The position numbers and the translations under genes are program-made. The notes beneath the pieces were generated by a model that made no database searches, was not told the DNA's origin, and saw only the letters and a program-made list of their open reading frames with translations. This document shows positions 9,822 to 16,656 of a stretch of DNA of 64,000 nucleotides, piece by piece. Source of the DNA: Actinomycetes bacterium (GTDB lineage: Bacteria; Actinomycetota; Actinomycetes; Actinomycetales; Microbacteriaceae); contig JAEWJX010000017.1 of assembly GCA_023386365.1 (NCBI GenBank), forward strand, positions 1 through 64,000, in the 5' to 3' direction. The stretch's first letter is position 1. Each line of letters starts with the position of its first letter.

Positions 9822-11040
9822 GCTTGATCCCCTGGTTGCGCATGAAGGGCACCGGGTCGGTGGTGTTGCCGTTGACGCGCACGATGTAGTGCAGGTGGCA
9901 TCCGGTGGACATGCCGGTGGTGCCGACCTTGCCGATCAGCTGGCCCGGTCCGACCTGCTGGCCGATGTGCACCTTGATACCGCCGGCCGGCATGTGGGCG
10001 TAGCCGCTGCCGGTGCCGTCGCCGTGGTCGATGGCGACGTAGTAGCCCCACGAGTCGAACCAGCCGGCGTAGGTGACGGTGCCGGCGTGCGCCGCGTAGA
10101 CGGGGGCGCCGCAGCCCTGGCCGGCGAGGTCGACGCCCGTGTGCAGCATCCAGACACCGCTGACCGGGTTCTTGCGCATGCCGTACATGCTCGAGATGTA
10201 GCCGGCTGCCGGGCGCGCCCAACCGGTGGCGCTCACCTCACCCGCCGCGCCAGAACCCCACTGCGCCTCAAGACCCTTCTTGTAGTCCGCCTCGGTGACT
10301 TCGCGCTTCTTGGTGAGGAAGGCGACCAGCGCCTCGGCCTTGCCCTTCGCCTCGTCGAGTTCGGCGAGCTTCACCGCCGCCACTTCGGCCGCCTTCTGGG
10401 CGAGCTGGAACTTCGCCTCCGCGTCCTGCTTCAGTTCGTCGAGCTTCGCCTGGGCGACGGCCGCCTGGTCGGCGAGCGACTTGGCGGTGTTCTGCAGCTG
10501 GACGGCCTTCGCGTACACGGCATCCGTGCGCTCGGTGACCTTCTGCATCGCGCCGATGCGGTACAGGTAGCCGTCGGCACCGCTCACGTCGAGCAGTCCG
10601 CTGGTGAGGTCGGTGCCGCCCTGCTTCGCGAGGCCGGCGATCAGCTGCGACGACTCGAGCTTCGCCTTGTCGGCGGCGGCCTGGGCGGTGGCCTGCTGCT
10701 CCTGGATCTTGGCGGTCACGATGACCTGCTCGTCGTACGCCTGCTGGGCCTTCGCGTACTCGGTGCCGCGCAGCTCGGCTTCCTTCTGTGTGCGGTTCAC
10801 CTCGACCTGGGCGGTCTTGATGGCGGCGTTGAGGCTGGCGAGCTTGGCGCGGGCGGCGCCCTCGCTCTGCTTCGCGGCCTGCACATCCGCCCAGCTGGGG
10901 AAGTCGGCGGGGGCGGCCTGGGAGGAGGTCGCGCCGAACGTGGCGATGAGCACGCCCGCACTGATCGCGGCCAACGTCGCCGTGGCGCGCGCGCTCCAAC
11001 GACCCCGGCCAGGCGCGAGGATCCCCCGTCGCTCGTTCAT
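9814..11040 (-). CDS. secreted M23-family metallopeptidase with coiled-coil N-terminus
   Basis: LytM/EnvC-like zinc endopeptidase acting on peptidoglycan cross-links. The 408-residue product has a signal peptide (about 1-43), coiled coil (about 50-270) and an M23 domain with zinc ligands His300 and Asp304 (HTGVD) and the HLH motif (His382, His384), plus catalytic-type His349, so it appears active. The ATG at 11040 is preceded by GGGGAGAG. Mature N-terminus PSWADVQAAKQ parallels the downstream NlpC/P60 protein. The upstream region is shared with the divergent tRNA cluster and contains several inverted repeats, which may mark a structured 5' leader or operators. Confidence 0.92.
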   Translation of the reverse strand: MNERRGILAPGRGRWSARATATLAAISAGVLIATFGATSSQAAPADFPSWADVQAAKQSEGAARAKLASLNAAIKTAQVEVNRTQKEAELRGTEYAKAQQAYDEQVIVTAKIQEQQATAQAAADKAKLESSQLIAGLAKQGGTDLTSGLLDVSGADGYLYRIGAMQKVTERTDAVYAKAVQLQNTAKSLADQAAVAQAKLDELKQDAEAKFQLAQKAAEVAAVKLAELDEAKGKAEALVAFLTKKREVTEADYKKGLEAQWGSGAAGEVSATGWARPAAGYISSMYGMRKNPVSGVWMLHTGVDLAGQGCGAPVYAAHAGTVTYAGWFDSWGYYVAIDHGDGTGSGYAHMPAGGIKVHIGQQVGPGQLIGKVGTTGMSTGCHLHYIVRVNGNTTDPVPFMRNQGIKLG

Positions 11041-11055
11041 CTCTCCCCGATTCCC

Positions 11056-11147
11056 GTGACAGCTTTCGCGTTATGTCACTTGGGCAACACCAACCACACT
11101 AGCAACGGGCCTCCCGGTTGGACCAGGAGGCTCGCACCCTTCCCAAG
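11056..11147 (-). promoter_or_regulatory. inverted-repeat-rich leader of the M23/NlpC hydrolase operon
   Basis: Read on the minus strand, CTTGGG (11147-11142) can pair with CCCAAG (11084-11079), enclosing a 10-bp hairpin at 11131-11109 (GCCTCCTGGT, loop CCA, ACCGGGAGGC with one G-T pair). Between this and the ribosome binding site lies a GTGACA-12 nt-TGTCAC inverted repeat (11056-11079). This could be a folded 5' leader or a set of operators; I could not match it to a known riboswitch consensus by eye. Confidence 0.4.
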
Positions 11148-11223
11148 CCTCAACCATGACTAGAACTTTTCGGCGCGACGCGCCCGGTTCCCCGAAAGTG
11201 CGTTTCGGCACGCTTTCGCTCGA

Positions 11224-11253
11224 TTCGCGTTAAGACGCGAAGGCACGTATGCT
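11224..11253 (+). promoter_or_regulatory. possible promoter and palindrome ahead of the tRNA cluster
   Basis: A perfect palindrome TTCGCGT-TAAG-ACGCGAA (11224-11241) is followed by TATGCT (11248-11253), a plausible -10 about 33 nt before tRNA-Glu. No good -35 is present outside the palindrome, so its left arm may serve as a degenerate -35. Confidence 0.4.
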
Positions 11254-11285
11254 TGACCCTCGGTTGCTATGCGGTTCGCCAGCAT

Positions 11286-11361
11286 GGCCCCATCGTTTAG
11301 TGGCCTAGGACACCGCCCTTTCACGGCGGCAGCACGGGTTCGAATCCCGTTGGGGTCACCA
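11286..11361 (+). tRNA. tRNA-Glu (TTC)
   Basis: A cloverleaf folds with acceptor GGCCCCA pairing to TGGGGTC, anticodon stem CCGCC/GGCGG and a 7-nt loop with TTC at 11320-11322, and T-stem ACGGG/CCCGT with loop TTCGAAT. Discriminator is A, followed by an encoded CCA (11359-11361). First of three tRNA genes on the same strand. Confidence 0.97.
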
Positions 11362-11383
11362 AACCGAACTAACTCAATAGCAA

Positions 11384-11457
11384 GGCCCTGTAGCGCAGTT
11401 GGTTAGCGTGCCGCCCTGTCACGGCGGAGGTCGCGGGTTCAAGTCCCGTCAGGGTCG
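11384..11457 (+). tRNA. tRNA-Asp (GTC)
   Basis: Acceptor GGCCCTG pairs with CAGGGTC; anticodon stem CCGCC/GGCGG closes a loop with GTC; T-loop TTCAAGT. Discriminator G at 11457 and no encoded CCA, unlike its two neighbours. It lies 22 nt after tRNA-Glu. Confidence 0.97.
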
Positions 11458-11466
11458 CTGGTGTCG

Positions 11467-11516
11467 AGAGCCTTTCCGAAAGGGGAGGCTCTTGCACAAT
11501 CAGCGGTTCGCCGCTG
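11467..11516 (+). other. two hairpins in the tRNA-Asp/tRNA-Phe spacer
   Basis: The first is AGAGCCTTTCC-GAAA-GGGGAGGCTCT (11467-11492), an 11-bp stem with a GAAA tetraloop. The second is CAGCGG-TTCG-CCGCTG (11501-11516), a UUCG-type tetraloop ending one base before tRNA-Phe. Neither has a T-run, so RNA processing or folding elements are more likely than terminators. Confidence 0.55.
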
Positions 11517-11517
11517 A

Positions 11518-11593
11518 GGCTCTGTAGCTCAGTTGGTAGAGCGCACGACTGAAAATCGTGAGGTCACGGGATCGACGCCCGTCGGAGCCACCA
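11518..11593 (+). tRNA. tRNA-Phe (GAA)
   Basis: Acceptor GGCTCTG pairs with CGGAGCC (one G-T pair); anticodon stem CACGA/TCGTG with GAA in the loop; T-stem ACGGG/CCCGT; discriminator A with encoded CCA (11591-11593). The T-loop reads ATCGACG, so position 54 is A in place of the usual T. Confidence 0.96.
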
Positions 11594-11596
11594 CGG

Positions 11597-11621
11597 AAAG
11601 CCCCCGGATCACGGGGGCTTT
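11597..11621 (+). terminator. terminator of the tRNA cluster
   Basis: A perfect 10-bp stem AAAGCCCCCG, loop GATCA, CGGGGGCTTT begins 4 nt after the CCA of tRNA-Phe. The stem itself ends in TTT, as in many actinobacterial intrinsic terminators. Confidence 0.85.
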
Positions 11622-11735
11622 CGTCGTTCCGCGACCCGAACATCGGTTCCGGGCGGAGGACGACACGCCGCGCGTCTAGCCGAGACTCCCCGCCCACGGC
11701 GCGTCATCCTCCCGAACGGACGCGCGGGCCGCGGC

Positions 11736-13187
11736 CTATTGCACCGCCGAGGTGAGACGCGCGATGCCGTCGAGGAACTGGGCCCCCTTGGGCTCCTTCT
11801 TCCACTCCTCGTAGGTGAGTTCTCGGCCGGCGTCGCGGTAGTGCTGCTCCACCTCGCGCATCGCATCCACGAACGCCTTGCCCCGCACCATGAGCGAGAT
11901 CTCCAGGTCGAGGTTGAACGAGCGGATGTCCATGTTGCTCGACCCGATCACCGCCACGTCGTCGTCCACCGACACGTGCTTCGCGTGCAGGATGTACGGC
12001 CCCGGGTACATGAAGATGCGCACTCCAGTGCGAAGCAGTTCCGTGTAGTAAGACCGCTGGGCGTGGAACACCCCACCCTGGTCGCCGATCTCCGACACGA
12101 ACAGCTGCACCTCGAGCCCCCGCTGGCGGGCCGACGTGATCGCGTACAGCATCGACTCATCCGGCACGAAGTAGGGGCTCGTGATGATCACCTGCTTCTG
12201 CGCCGAATGCAGCAGCCCGAGGAACAGCCGCAGGTTGTTCTCGTAGTCGTAACCGGGGCCGCTCGGCACCAACTGCATGTCGAGGTCGCCGGTGCGCTGC
12301 ACGTCGGCGAACGGCACATGCTCCGCGTCGATGCGTTCGTCGGTCTCGCAGAACCAGTCGCCGAGGAAGATCGTGTTGATGGATGCCACCACCGGCCCCG
12401 TCACCCGGGTCACCAGCTCCTGCCACATGAGGCCGCGCTTGATGTTCTTCTCCGCGTTGTAGTCGCGCGAGATCAGGTTCTGCGACCCCATGTAACCGAG
12501 GCGCCCATCCACGACCACGAGCTTGCGGTGGTTGCGCAGGTCTGGCCGCTGGAAGTCGCCCTTGAAGGGGCGGAACGGCAGCATGAAGCTCCACTTCACG
12601 CCGATGCGGTCGAGCTCGGCGAATGTCGCCTTCGAGTTCGCGGCACGCGTGGAGGCCACATGGTCGGCGAGCAGCCGCACGGTCACCCCGCGCGCCACCG
12701 CCCGCTCCATGGCGGCGAAGAACTCCCGCGTCGTGTCGTCGAACGCGACGATGTAGAACTCGACGTGCACGAACCAGGTGGCGGTGTCGATGTCGGCGGC
12801 CATCGCGTCGATCGACGACTGGTAGTCCTCGATGAGGGTGGCCGTGTTGCCGCCGACCGTGGGAATCGAAGTGAGGGTGCGGTTCATCCGCTCCACGCCG
12901 GCCAACCACGGCGGCCCGGCGGCCGCATCCGCACCGGTGTCGACGTCGGCCATCCGCTCGGCGATGACGCCGTCGATGTACTTCTGCTTCGCGAGGCGCT
13001 CCTTCGGGAGCTTGTAGCTGCCGATCAGCAGGAACAGGATCACGCCGACGATCGGGATGAGGAAGATCGCCAGCAGCCACGCCATCGCCGACGTCGGTTT
13101 GCGGTCGCGGGGGATGATGATGAGCGCCGCGATCCGGATGATCCAGTCGATCGCGAAGACGATGGCACCGCCGAGAACGAACTCCAT
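11736..13187 (-). CDS. cls: cardiolipin synthase (phospholipase D type)
   Basis: Membrane enzyme that joins phosphatidyl groups to make cardiolipin. The 483-residue protein has two N-terminal TM segments (about 5-25 and 33-56, the PLDc_N region) and two intact HKD motifs: His220/Lys222/Asp227 (NHRKLVVVD) and His401/Lys403/Asp408 (LHAKHVSVD), each followed by the G-S-x-N motif. The start at 13187 gives the normal MEFVLGGAIVF N-terminus; the ORF stays open upstream, but those residues look random. GGAGGG lies rather far (about 20 nt) upstream. A 6-bp inverted repeat CATCAC/GTGATG lies between this gene and its divergent neighbour. Confidence 0.93.
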   Translation of the reverse strand: MEFVLGGAIVFAIDWIIRIAALIIIPRDRKPTSAMAWLLAIFLIPIVGVILFLLIGSYKLPKERLAKQKYIDGVIAERMADVDTGADAAAGPPWLAGVERMNRTLTSIPTVGGNTATLIEDYQSSIDAMAADIDTATWFVHVEFYIVAFDDTTREFFAAMERAVARGVTVRLLADHVASTRAANSKATFAELDRIGVKWSFMLPFRPFKGDFQRPDLRNHRKLVVVDGRLGYMGSQNLISRDYNAEKNIKRGLMWQELVTRVTGPVVASINTIFLGDWFCETDERIDAEHVPFADVQRTGDLDMQLVPSGPGYDYENNLRLFLGLLHSAQKQVIITSPYFVPDESMLYAITSARQRGLEVQLFVSEIGDQGGVFHAQRSYYTELLRTGVRIFMYPGPYILHAKHVSVDDDVAVIGSSNMDIRSFNLDLEISLMVRGKAFVDAMREVEQHYRDAGRELTYEEWKKEPKGAQFLDGIARLTSAVQ

Positions 13188-13272
13188 GGCTGAGTATCGC
13201 CCGGCCCTCCGGGGCGGGGCATCACCGTATTGCAGTGATGATCGGCGGCCGTCCGCACTAGCGTTGCCTGCG

Positions 13273-13824
13273 ATGGCACCCCGCCGCCCACCCGCACGAC
13301 GTCGCGTGCCGTTCCCGGAACTGGTCGCCGACGCGCTGCTCGTCGCCCGCGCGGGGGTGAGGCAGAGCGTGAAGAACGTGATCATCGTGCGGGCCCTCCG
13401 CGACCGGATCGCGTTCGACCACCTCTGGTACGTGGACGCCGTGCGCGCCGAACTGGAGATGGTGGCCGTCGAATCGGAGACGGATGCGGCACGCGTGCAA
13501 CGCGAACTCGACTACGCGAAGGGGCGCAACTTCTCCGCCGTCACCGCGCGCGACTACGTCGCGCGGGATGTGCCGCCGCTGCGGCTGCGCAAGCGGGTGC
13601 TGCTGGCGCTCGCCACCGAGCTGCGTGCCCTCGCCGCCGACGACGACGCGGTCGAGGCGATCATCGACGACGCACGCGCGAACGCGCTCGACGAGATCGC
13701 GGCCACCGCATCCCACGTCCCCGGGCGCGGCACCGTCGAACCGCTGAAGGGTGTGGCACGTTCGCGCGCCCTGCACCGCCTCAACGAGGAGCTGCGCGAC
13801 TACGCCGACGACGACTGGGACTGA
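13273..13824 (+). CDS. hypothetical actinobacterial protein
   Basis: 183-residue soluble, charged protein I cannot assign to a named family. It opens with an Arg/Pro-rich stretch (APRRPPARRR), followed by predicted helices rich in Ala, Arg and Asp and a C-terminal acidic tail (YADDDWD). No catalytic motif, TM segment or signal peptide is visible. TAGCGT at 13259-13264 lies 8 nt before the ATG and no Shine-Dalgarno is present, fitting a leaderless mRNA. It is divergent from cls and convergent with corA (15 nt apart). Confidence 0.7.
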   Translation: MAPRRPPARRRVPFPELVADALLVARAGVRQSVKNVIIVRALRDRIAFDHLWYVDAVRAELEMVAVESETDAARVQRELDYAKGRNFSAVTARDYVARDVPPLRLRKRVLLALATELRALAADDDAVEAIIDDARANALDEIAATASHVPGRGTVEPLKGVARSRALHRLNEELRDYADDDWD

Positions 13825-13839
13825 TGCCGGCGCTCGGCC

Positions 13840-14841
13840 CTACAGCCAGCGCTTCGCCTTGAACACCGCATAGAGTCCGAGCCCGATCGCCACCATCAGC
13901 GCGAGCGCGAACGGGTACCCGAGCGGCCACTCCAACTCCGGCATGTTGACGAAGTTCATGCCGTACACGGCGCCCACCAGCGACGGCGCGAACAGGATCG
14001 CCGCCCACGAGGTGATCTTCTTCACCTGCTCGTTCTGCTGGATGCTGGTGCGGGTCATCGCGCGGGTCACCAGCGTCGCCTGCACCTGCAGGGCGTTGCC
14101 GAGCACCGCGCGGTACGCGTCCGCCCGCTCCCCGATCCGGGTCACGTGGTCGGCCACGTCGCGCAGCGAGCGCTGCAATTCCAGGTCGACGCCGTAGCGT
14201 TCGCTGCCCCGCAGCAGCGCCTGCAGCATCCCGGCGAGCGGATGCACGGCCCGCTGGAACTCGATCACCTCGCTCGACAGGTCGTAGATGCGGCGGGTGA
14301 GCACCTCGTCGTCGTCATCGCCGAACAGCTGGTCCTCGATCTCGTCGATGTCGTTCTCCAGCCCCAGCACCACCGGCTCGTACTCGTCGACCACCTCGTC
14401 GACGATCGCGTACAGCACCGCCTCCGGCCCCAACGCCAACAGCTCCGGCGACTGCTCCATCCGCGAGCGCACGTGCGCCAGATCGGGTGTCTCGGAGTGC
14501 CGCACCGTCACCACGAAGTCGCGCCCCACGAAGACGTGCAGCTCGCCGAACTCCACCACCTCCTCCGCATCGAGGTAGCGGGCGGGCCGCAGCACCACGA
14601 ACAGGGTGTCGCCGTAGCGTTCCAGCTTCGCGCGCTGGTGACCTTTGCGGGCATCTTCGACGGCCAGGTGGTGCAGCCCGAACTCGGCCGCCACCGCATC
14701 CAGCTCGTCGTCGGTGGGTCGGTAGAGGCCGATCCACGCCATCCCTTCCTCCTCCCGGGTGACCTCGAAGGTTTCGTCGAGGGTGTCGGGGGTGCGCACG
14801 CGGCGACCGTCCCGGTACACGGCGTTGTCGATCAGCGGCAT
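13840..14841 (-). CDS. corA: CorA-family magnesium/cobalt transporter
   Basis: Pentameric divalent-cation channel of the inner membrane. The 333 residues form a long acidic N-terminal cytoplasmic domain and two C-terminal TM segments; the YGMNF selectivity motif (GMN at 294-296) precedes the last TM, and the C-terminus is basic (FKAKRWL) as usual. I chose the ATG at 14841; GATGAT 6 nt upstream resembles a -10 and there is no Shine-Dalgarno, so leaderless translation is likely. Divergent from sufS across about 100 nt. Confidence 0.93.
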   Translation of the reverse strand: MPLIDNAVYRDGRRVRTPDTLDETFEVTREEEGMAWIGLYRPTDDELDAVAAEFGLHHLAVEDARKGHQRAKLERYGDTLFVVLRPARYLDAEEVVEFGELHVFVGRDFVVTVRHSETPDLAHVRSRMEQSPELLALGPEAVLYAIVDEVVDEYEPVVLGLENDIDEIEDQLFGDDDDEVLTRRIYDLSSEVIEFQRAVHPLAGMLQALLRGSERYGVDLELQRSLRDVADHVTRIGERADAYRAVLGNALQVQATLVTRAMTRTSIQQNEQVKKITSWAAILFAPSLVGAVYGMNFVNMPELEWPLGYPFALALMVAIGLGLYAVFKAKRWL

Positions 14842-14944
14842 GCGGCCATCATCCCCGCCGGATGCCGCTGCGCGACGGAGGCTGCCCGGCGGATGCCCAC
14901 CCCCGGGGGTTATCGTGGATGCGGCCTGGCAGAGGGGAGAAATC

Positions 14945-16225
14945 ATGCCCACGGCTCAGGATTCCCGAACACTCTCCGACGCGGAGGTCGCGGCGATCCG
15001 CGACGACTTCCCGATCCTCGGCGAGGCGGTCAACGGTCGCCCTCTCGTCTACCTCGACTCCGCGGCGACGGCACAGAAGCCGCTCGCCGTGCTCGACGCC
15101 GAACGCGACTACCTGCTGCGACGCAACGCCGCCGTGCACCGCGGAGCCCACACCCTCGCCGCCGAGGCGACGGAGGAGTTCGAGATCGCGCGCGCCACGG
15201 TCGCCGCGTTCGTGGGCGCGGATGCCGACGAACTGGTGTGGACGTCGAACGCCACCGAAGGCATCAACCTGGTCGCGTACGCCCTGTCGAACGCGGCGAC
15301 GACCCCCGGCTACGACAGCCTGCGCCTCGGCCCCGGCGACGAGATCGTCGTGACCGAGGCGGAGCACCACGCCAACCTCATCCCCTGGCAGCAGCTCGCC
15401 CAACGCACCGGCGCGACCCTGCGCTACATCCCTGTCGCCGACGACGGCGACCTGCGGATGGATCTGCTCGAGGAGCGCGTCACCGAACGCACCCGCGTGC
15501 TCGCCTTCGCGCACGTCTCGAACGTGCTCGGCACGGTGGCGCCCGCCGCCCACCTGGTGGCGCGCGCACGCGAGGTGGGCGCGCTCGTGGTCCTCGACGC
15601 CTGCCAGTCGGTGCCGCACCTGCCCGTCGACCTGCACGCACTCGACGTGGACTTCGCCGTGTTCTCCGGCCACAAGCTGTTGGGACCGCTCGGTGTCGGC
15701 GCCCTGTACGGCCGCCGCGAGCTGCTCGCCGCGCTGCCGCCGTTCCTCACCGGCGGGTCGATGATCACCACCGTCACCATGGAGTCGGCCGAGTTCCTCC
15801 CCCCACCGCAGCGCTTCGAAGCCGGCACGCAGCGCATCTCGCAGGCCATCGGGCTCGCCGCCGCCGTGCGCTACCTCGACGCGATCGGCATGGACCGGGT
15901 GGCCGCCCACGGGCACGCACTCGGCGCACGCCTCGCTGAGGGTCTCGCACAGATCGACGGCGTACGGGTGCTCGGCACCGGCGAGCGCGTCGGTCTCGCC
16001 GGGTTCGACCTCGCCGGCGTGCACGCCCACGACGTGGGGCAGTTCCTCGACGACCGCGGCATCGCGGTGAGGGTCGGGCACCACTGCGCCCAGCCGCTGC
16101 ACCGCCGACTCGGCCTCACCGCGTCCACCCGCGCATCCGCATCCGTGTACACGACGGAAGCCGAGGTCGACTTCTTCCTCGAAGCCACCGCGGATGCCGC
16201 CCGCTTCTTCGGGGTGGGCCGATGA
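14945..16225 (+). CDS. sufS: cysteine desulfurase, SufS family
   Basis: PLP enzyme that removes sulfur from cysteine and passes it to SufU for Fe-S cluster assembly. The 426-residue protein has the class V aminotransferase fold: ATEGINLVAYA, HHANLIPWQ, PLP lysine K244 (SGHKLLGP) and the persulfide-forming Cys381 in the VGHHCAQP loop. ATG at 14945 follows AGAGGGGAGA. The stop overlaps the sufU start (ATGA), so both are cotranslated. The rest of the SUF operon (sufB, C, D) is not in this window, so these two genes form a separate pair. Confidence 0.94.
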   Translation: MPTAQDSRTLSDAEVAAIRDDFPILGEAVNGRPLVYLDSAATAQKPLAVLDAERDYLLRRNAAVHRGAHTLAAEATEEFEIARATVAAFVGADADELVWTSNATEGINLVAYALSNAATTPGYDSLRLGPGDEIVVTEAEHHANLIPWQQLAQRTGATLRYIPVADDGDLRMDLLEERVTERTRVLAFAHVSNVLGTVAPAAHLVARAREVGALVVLDACQSVPHLPVDLHALDVDFAVFSGHKLLGPLGVGALYGRRELLAALPPFLTGGSMITTVTMESAEFLPPPQRFEAGTQRISQAIGLAAAVRYLDAIGMDRVAAHGHALGARLAEGLAQIDGVRVLGTGERVGLAGFDLAGVHAHDVGQFLDDRGIAVRVGHHCAQPLHRRLGLTASTRASASVYTTEAEVDFFLEATADAARFFGVGR

Positions 16226-16656
16226 GCTCCGAGATGGAGACGCTCTACCAGCAGCTGATCCTCGACCACTCCCGCAACCCGGACGGTTTCGGCGACACCG
16301 GCGGATGGCATCCGCTGTCGCGTCAGATCAATCCCACCTGCGGCGACGACATCACCCTCGCGCTGCGCCTCGACGGCGACCGGATCGAGGAGGTGCGCTG
16401 GCAAGGCAGCGGCTGCGCCATTTCGCAGGCGTCGGCGTCACTGCTCGCCGGGCTCGTCGAGGGGAAGACGATCGAGGAGGCGCTCGGCCTCGCCGGCGAA
16501 TTCCGTGAGGTGATGCACTCCCGCGGCAGACTCGAACTCGACCCCGAGCACTTCGACGACGCCGTCGCCCTCAACGGGGTCTCGAAGTACCTCGGGCGCA
16601 TCAAGTGCGCCATGCTCGGCTGGGTCGCGTTGGAGCACGCGGCCGCCGCGCGTTAG
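16222..16656 (+). CDS. sufU: SufU sulfur-transfer protein
   Basis: Zinc-dependent sulfurtransferase that accepts persulfide sulfur from SufS in Gram-positive SUF systems. The 144-residue product keeps all metal ligands: Cys40 and Asp42 (NPTCGDD), Cys65 (GSGCAIS) and Cys129 (IKCAML), plus the insertion that separates SufU from IscU. Its start overlaps the sufS stop by 4 nt. Its stop overlaps the end of the convergent acyl-CoA oxidase gene, also by 4 nt. Confidence 0.94.
   Translation: MSSEMETLYQQLILDHSRNPDGFGDTGGWHPLSRQINPTCGDDITLALRLDGDRIEEVRWQGSGCAISQASASLLAGLVEGKTIEEALGLAGEFREVMHSRGRLELDPEHFDDAVALNGVSKYLGRIKCAMLGWVALEHAAAAR

Noticed and set aside
11252..11273. TTGACC with TATGCG as a tRNA promoter
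   Set aside because: The boxes are only 9 nt apart, too close for a sigma-70-type promoter.
13188..13385. Extension of cardiolipin synthase upstream to 13385
   Set aside because: It overlaps the divergent gene and its promoter and adds Arg/Ser-rich residues before a normal N-terminus.
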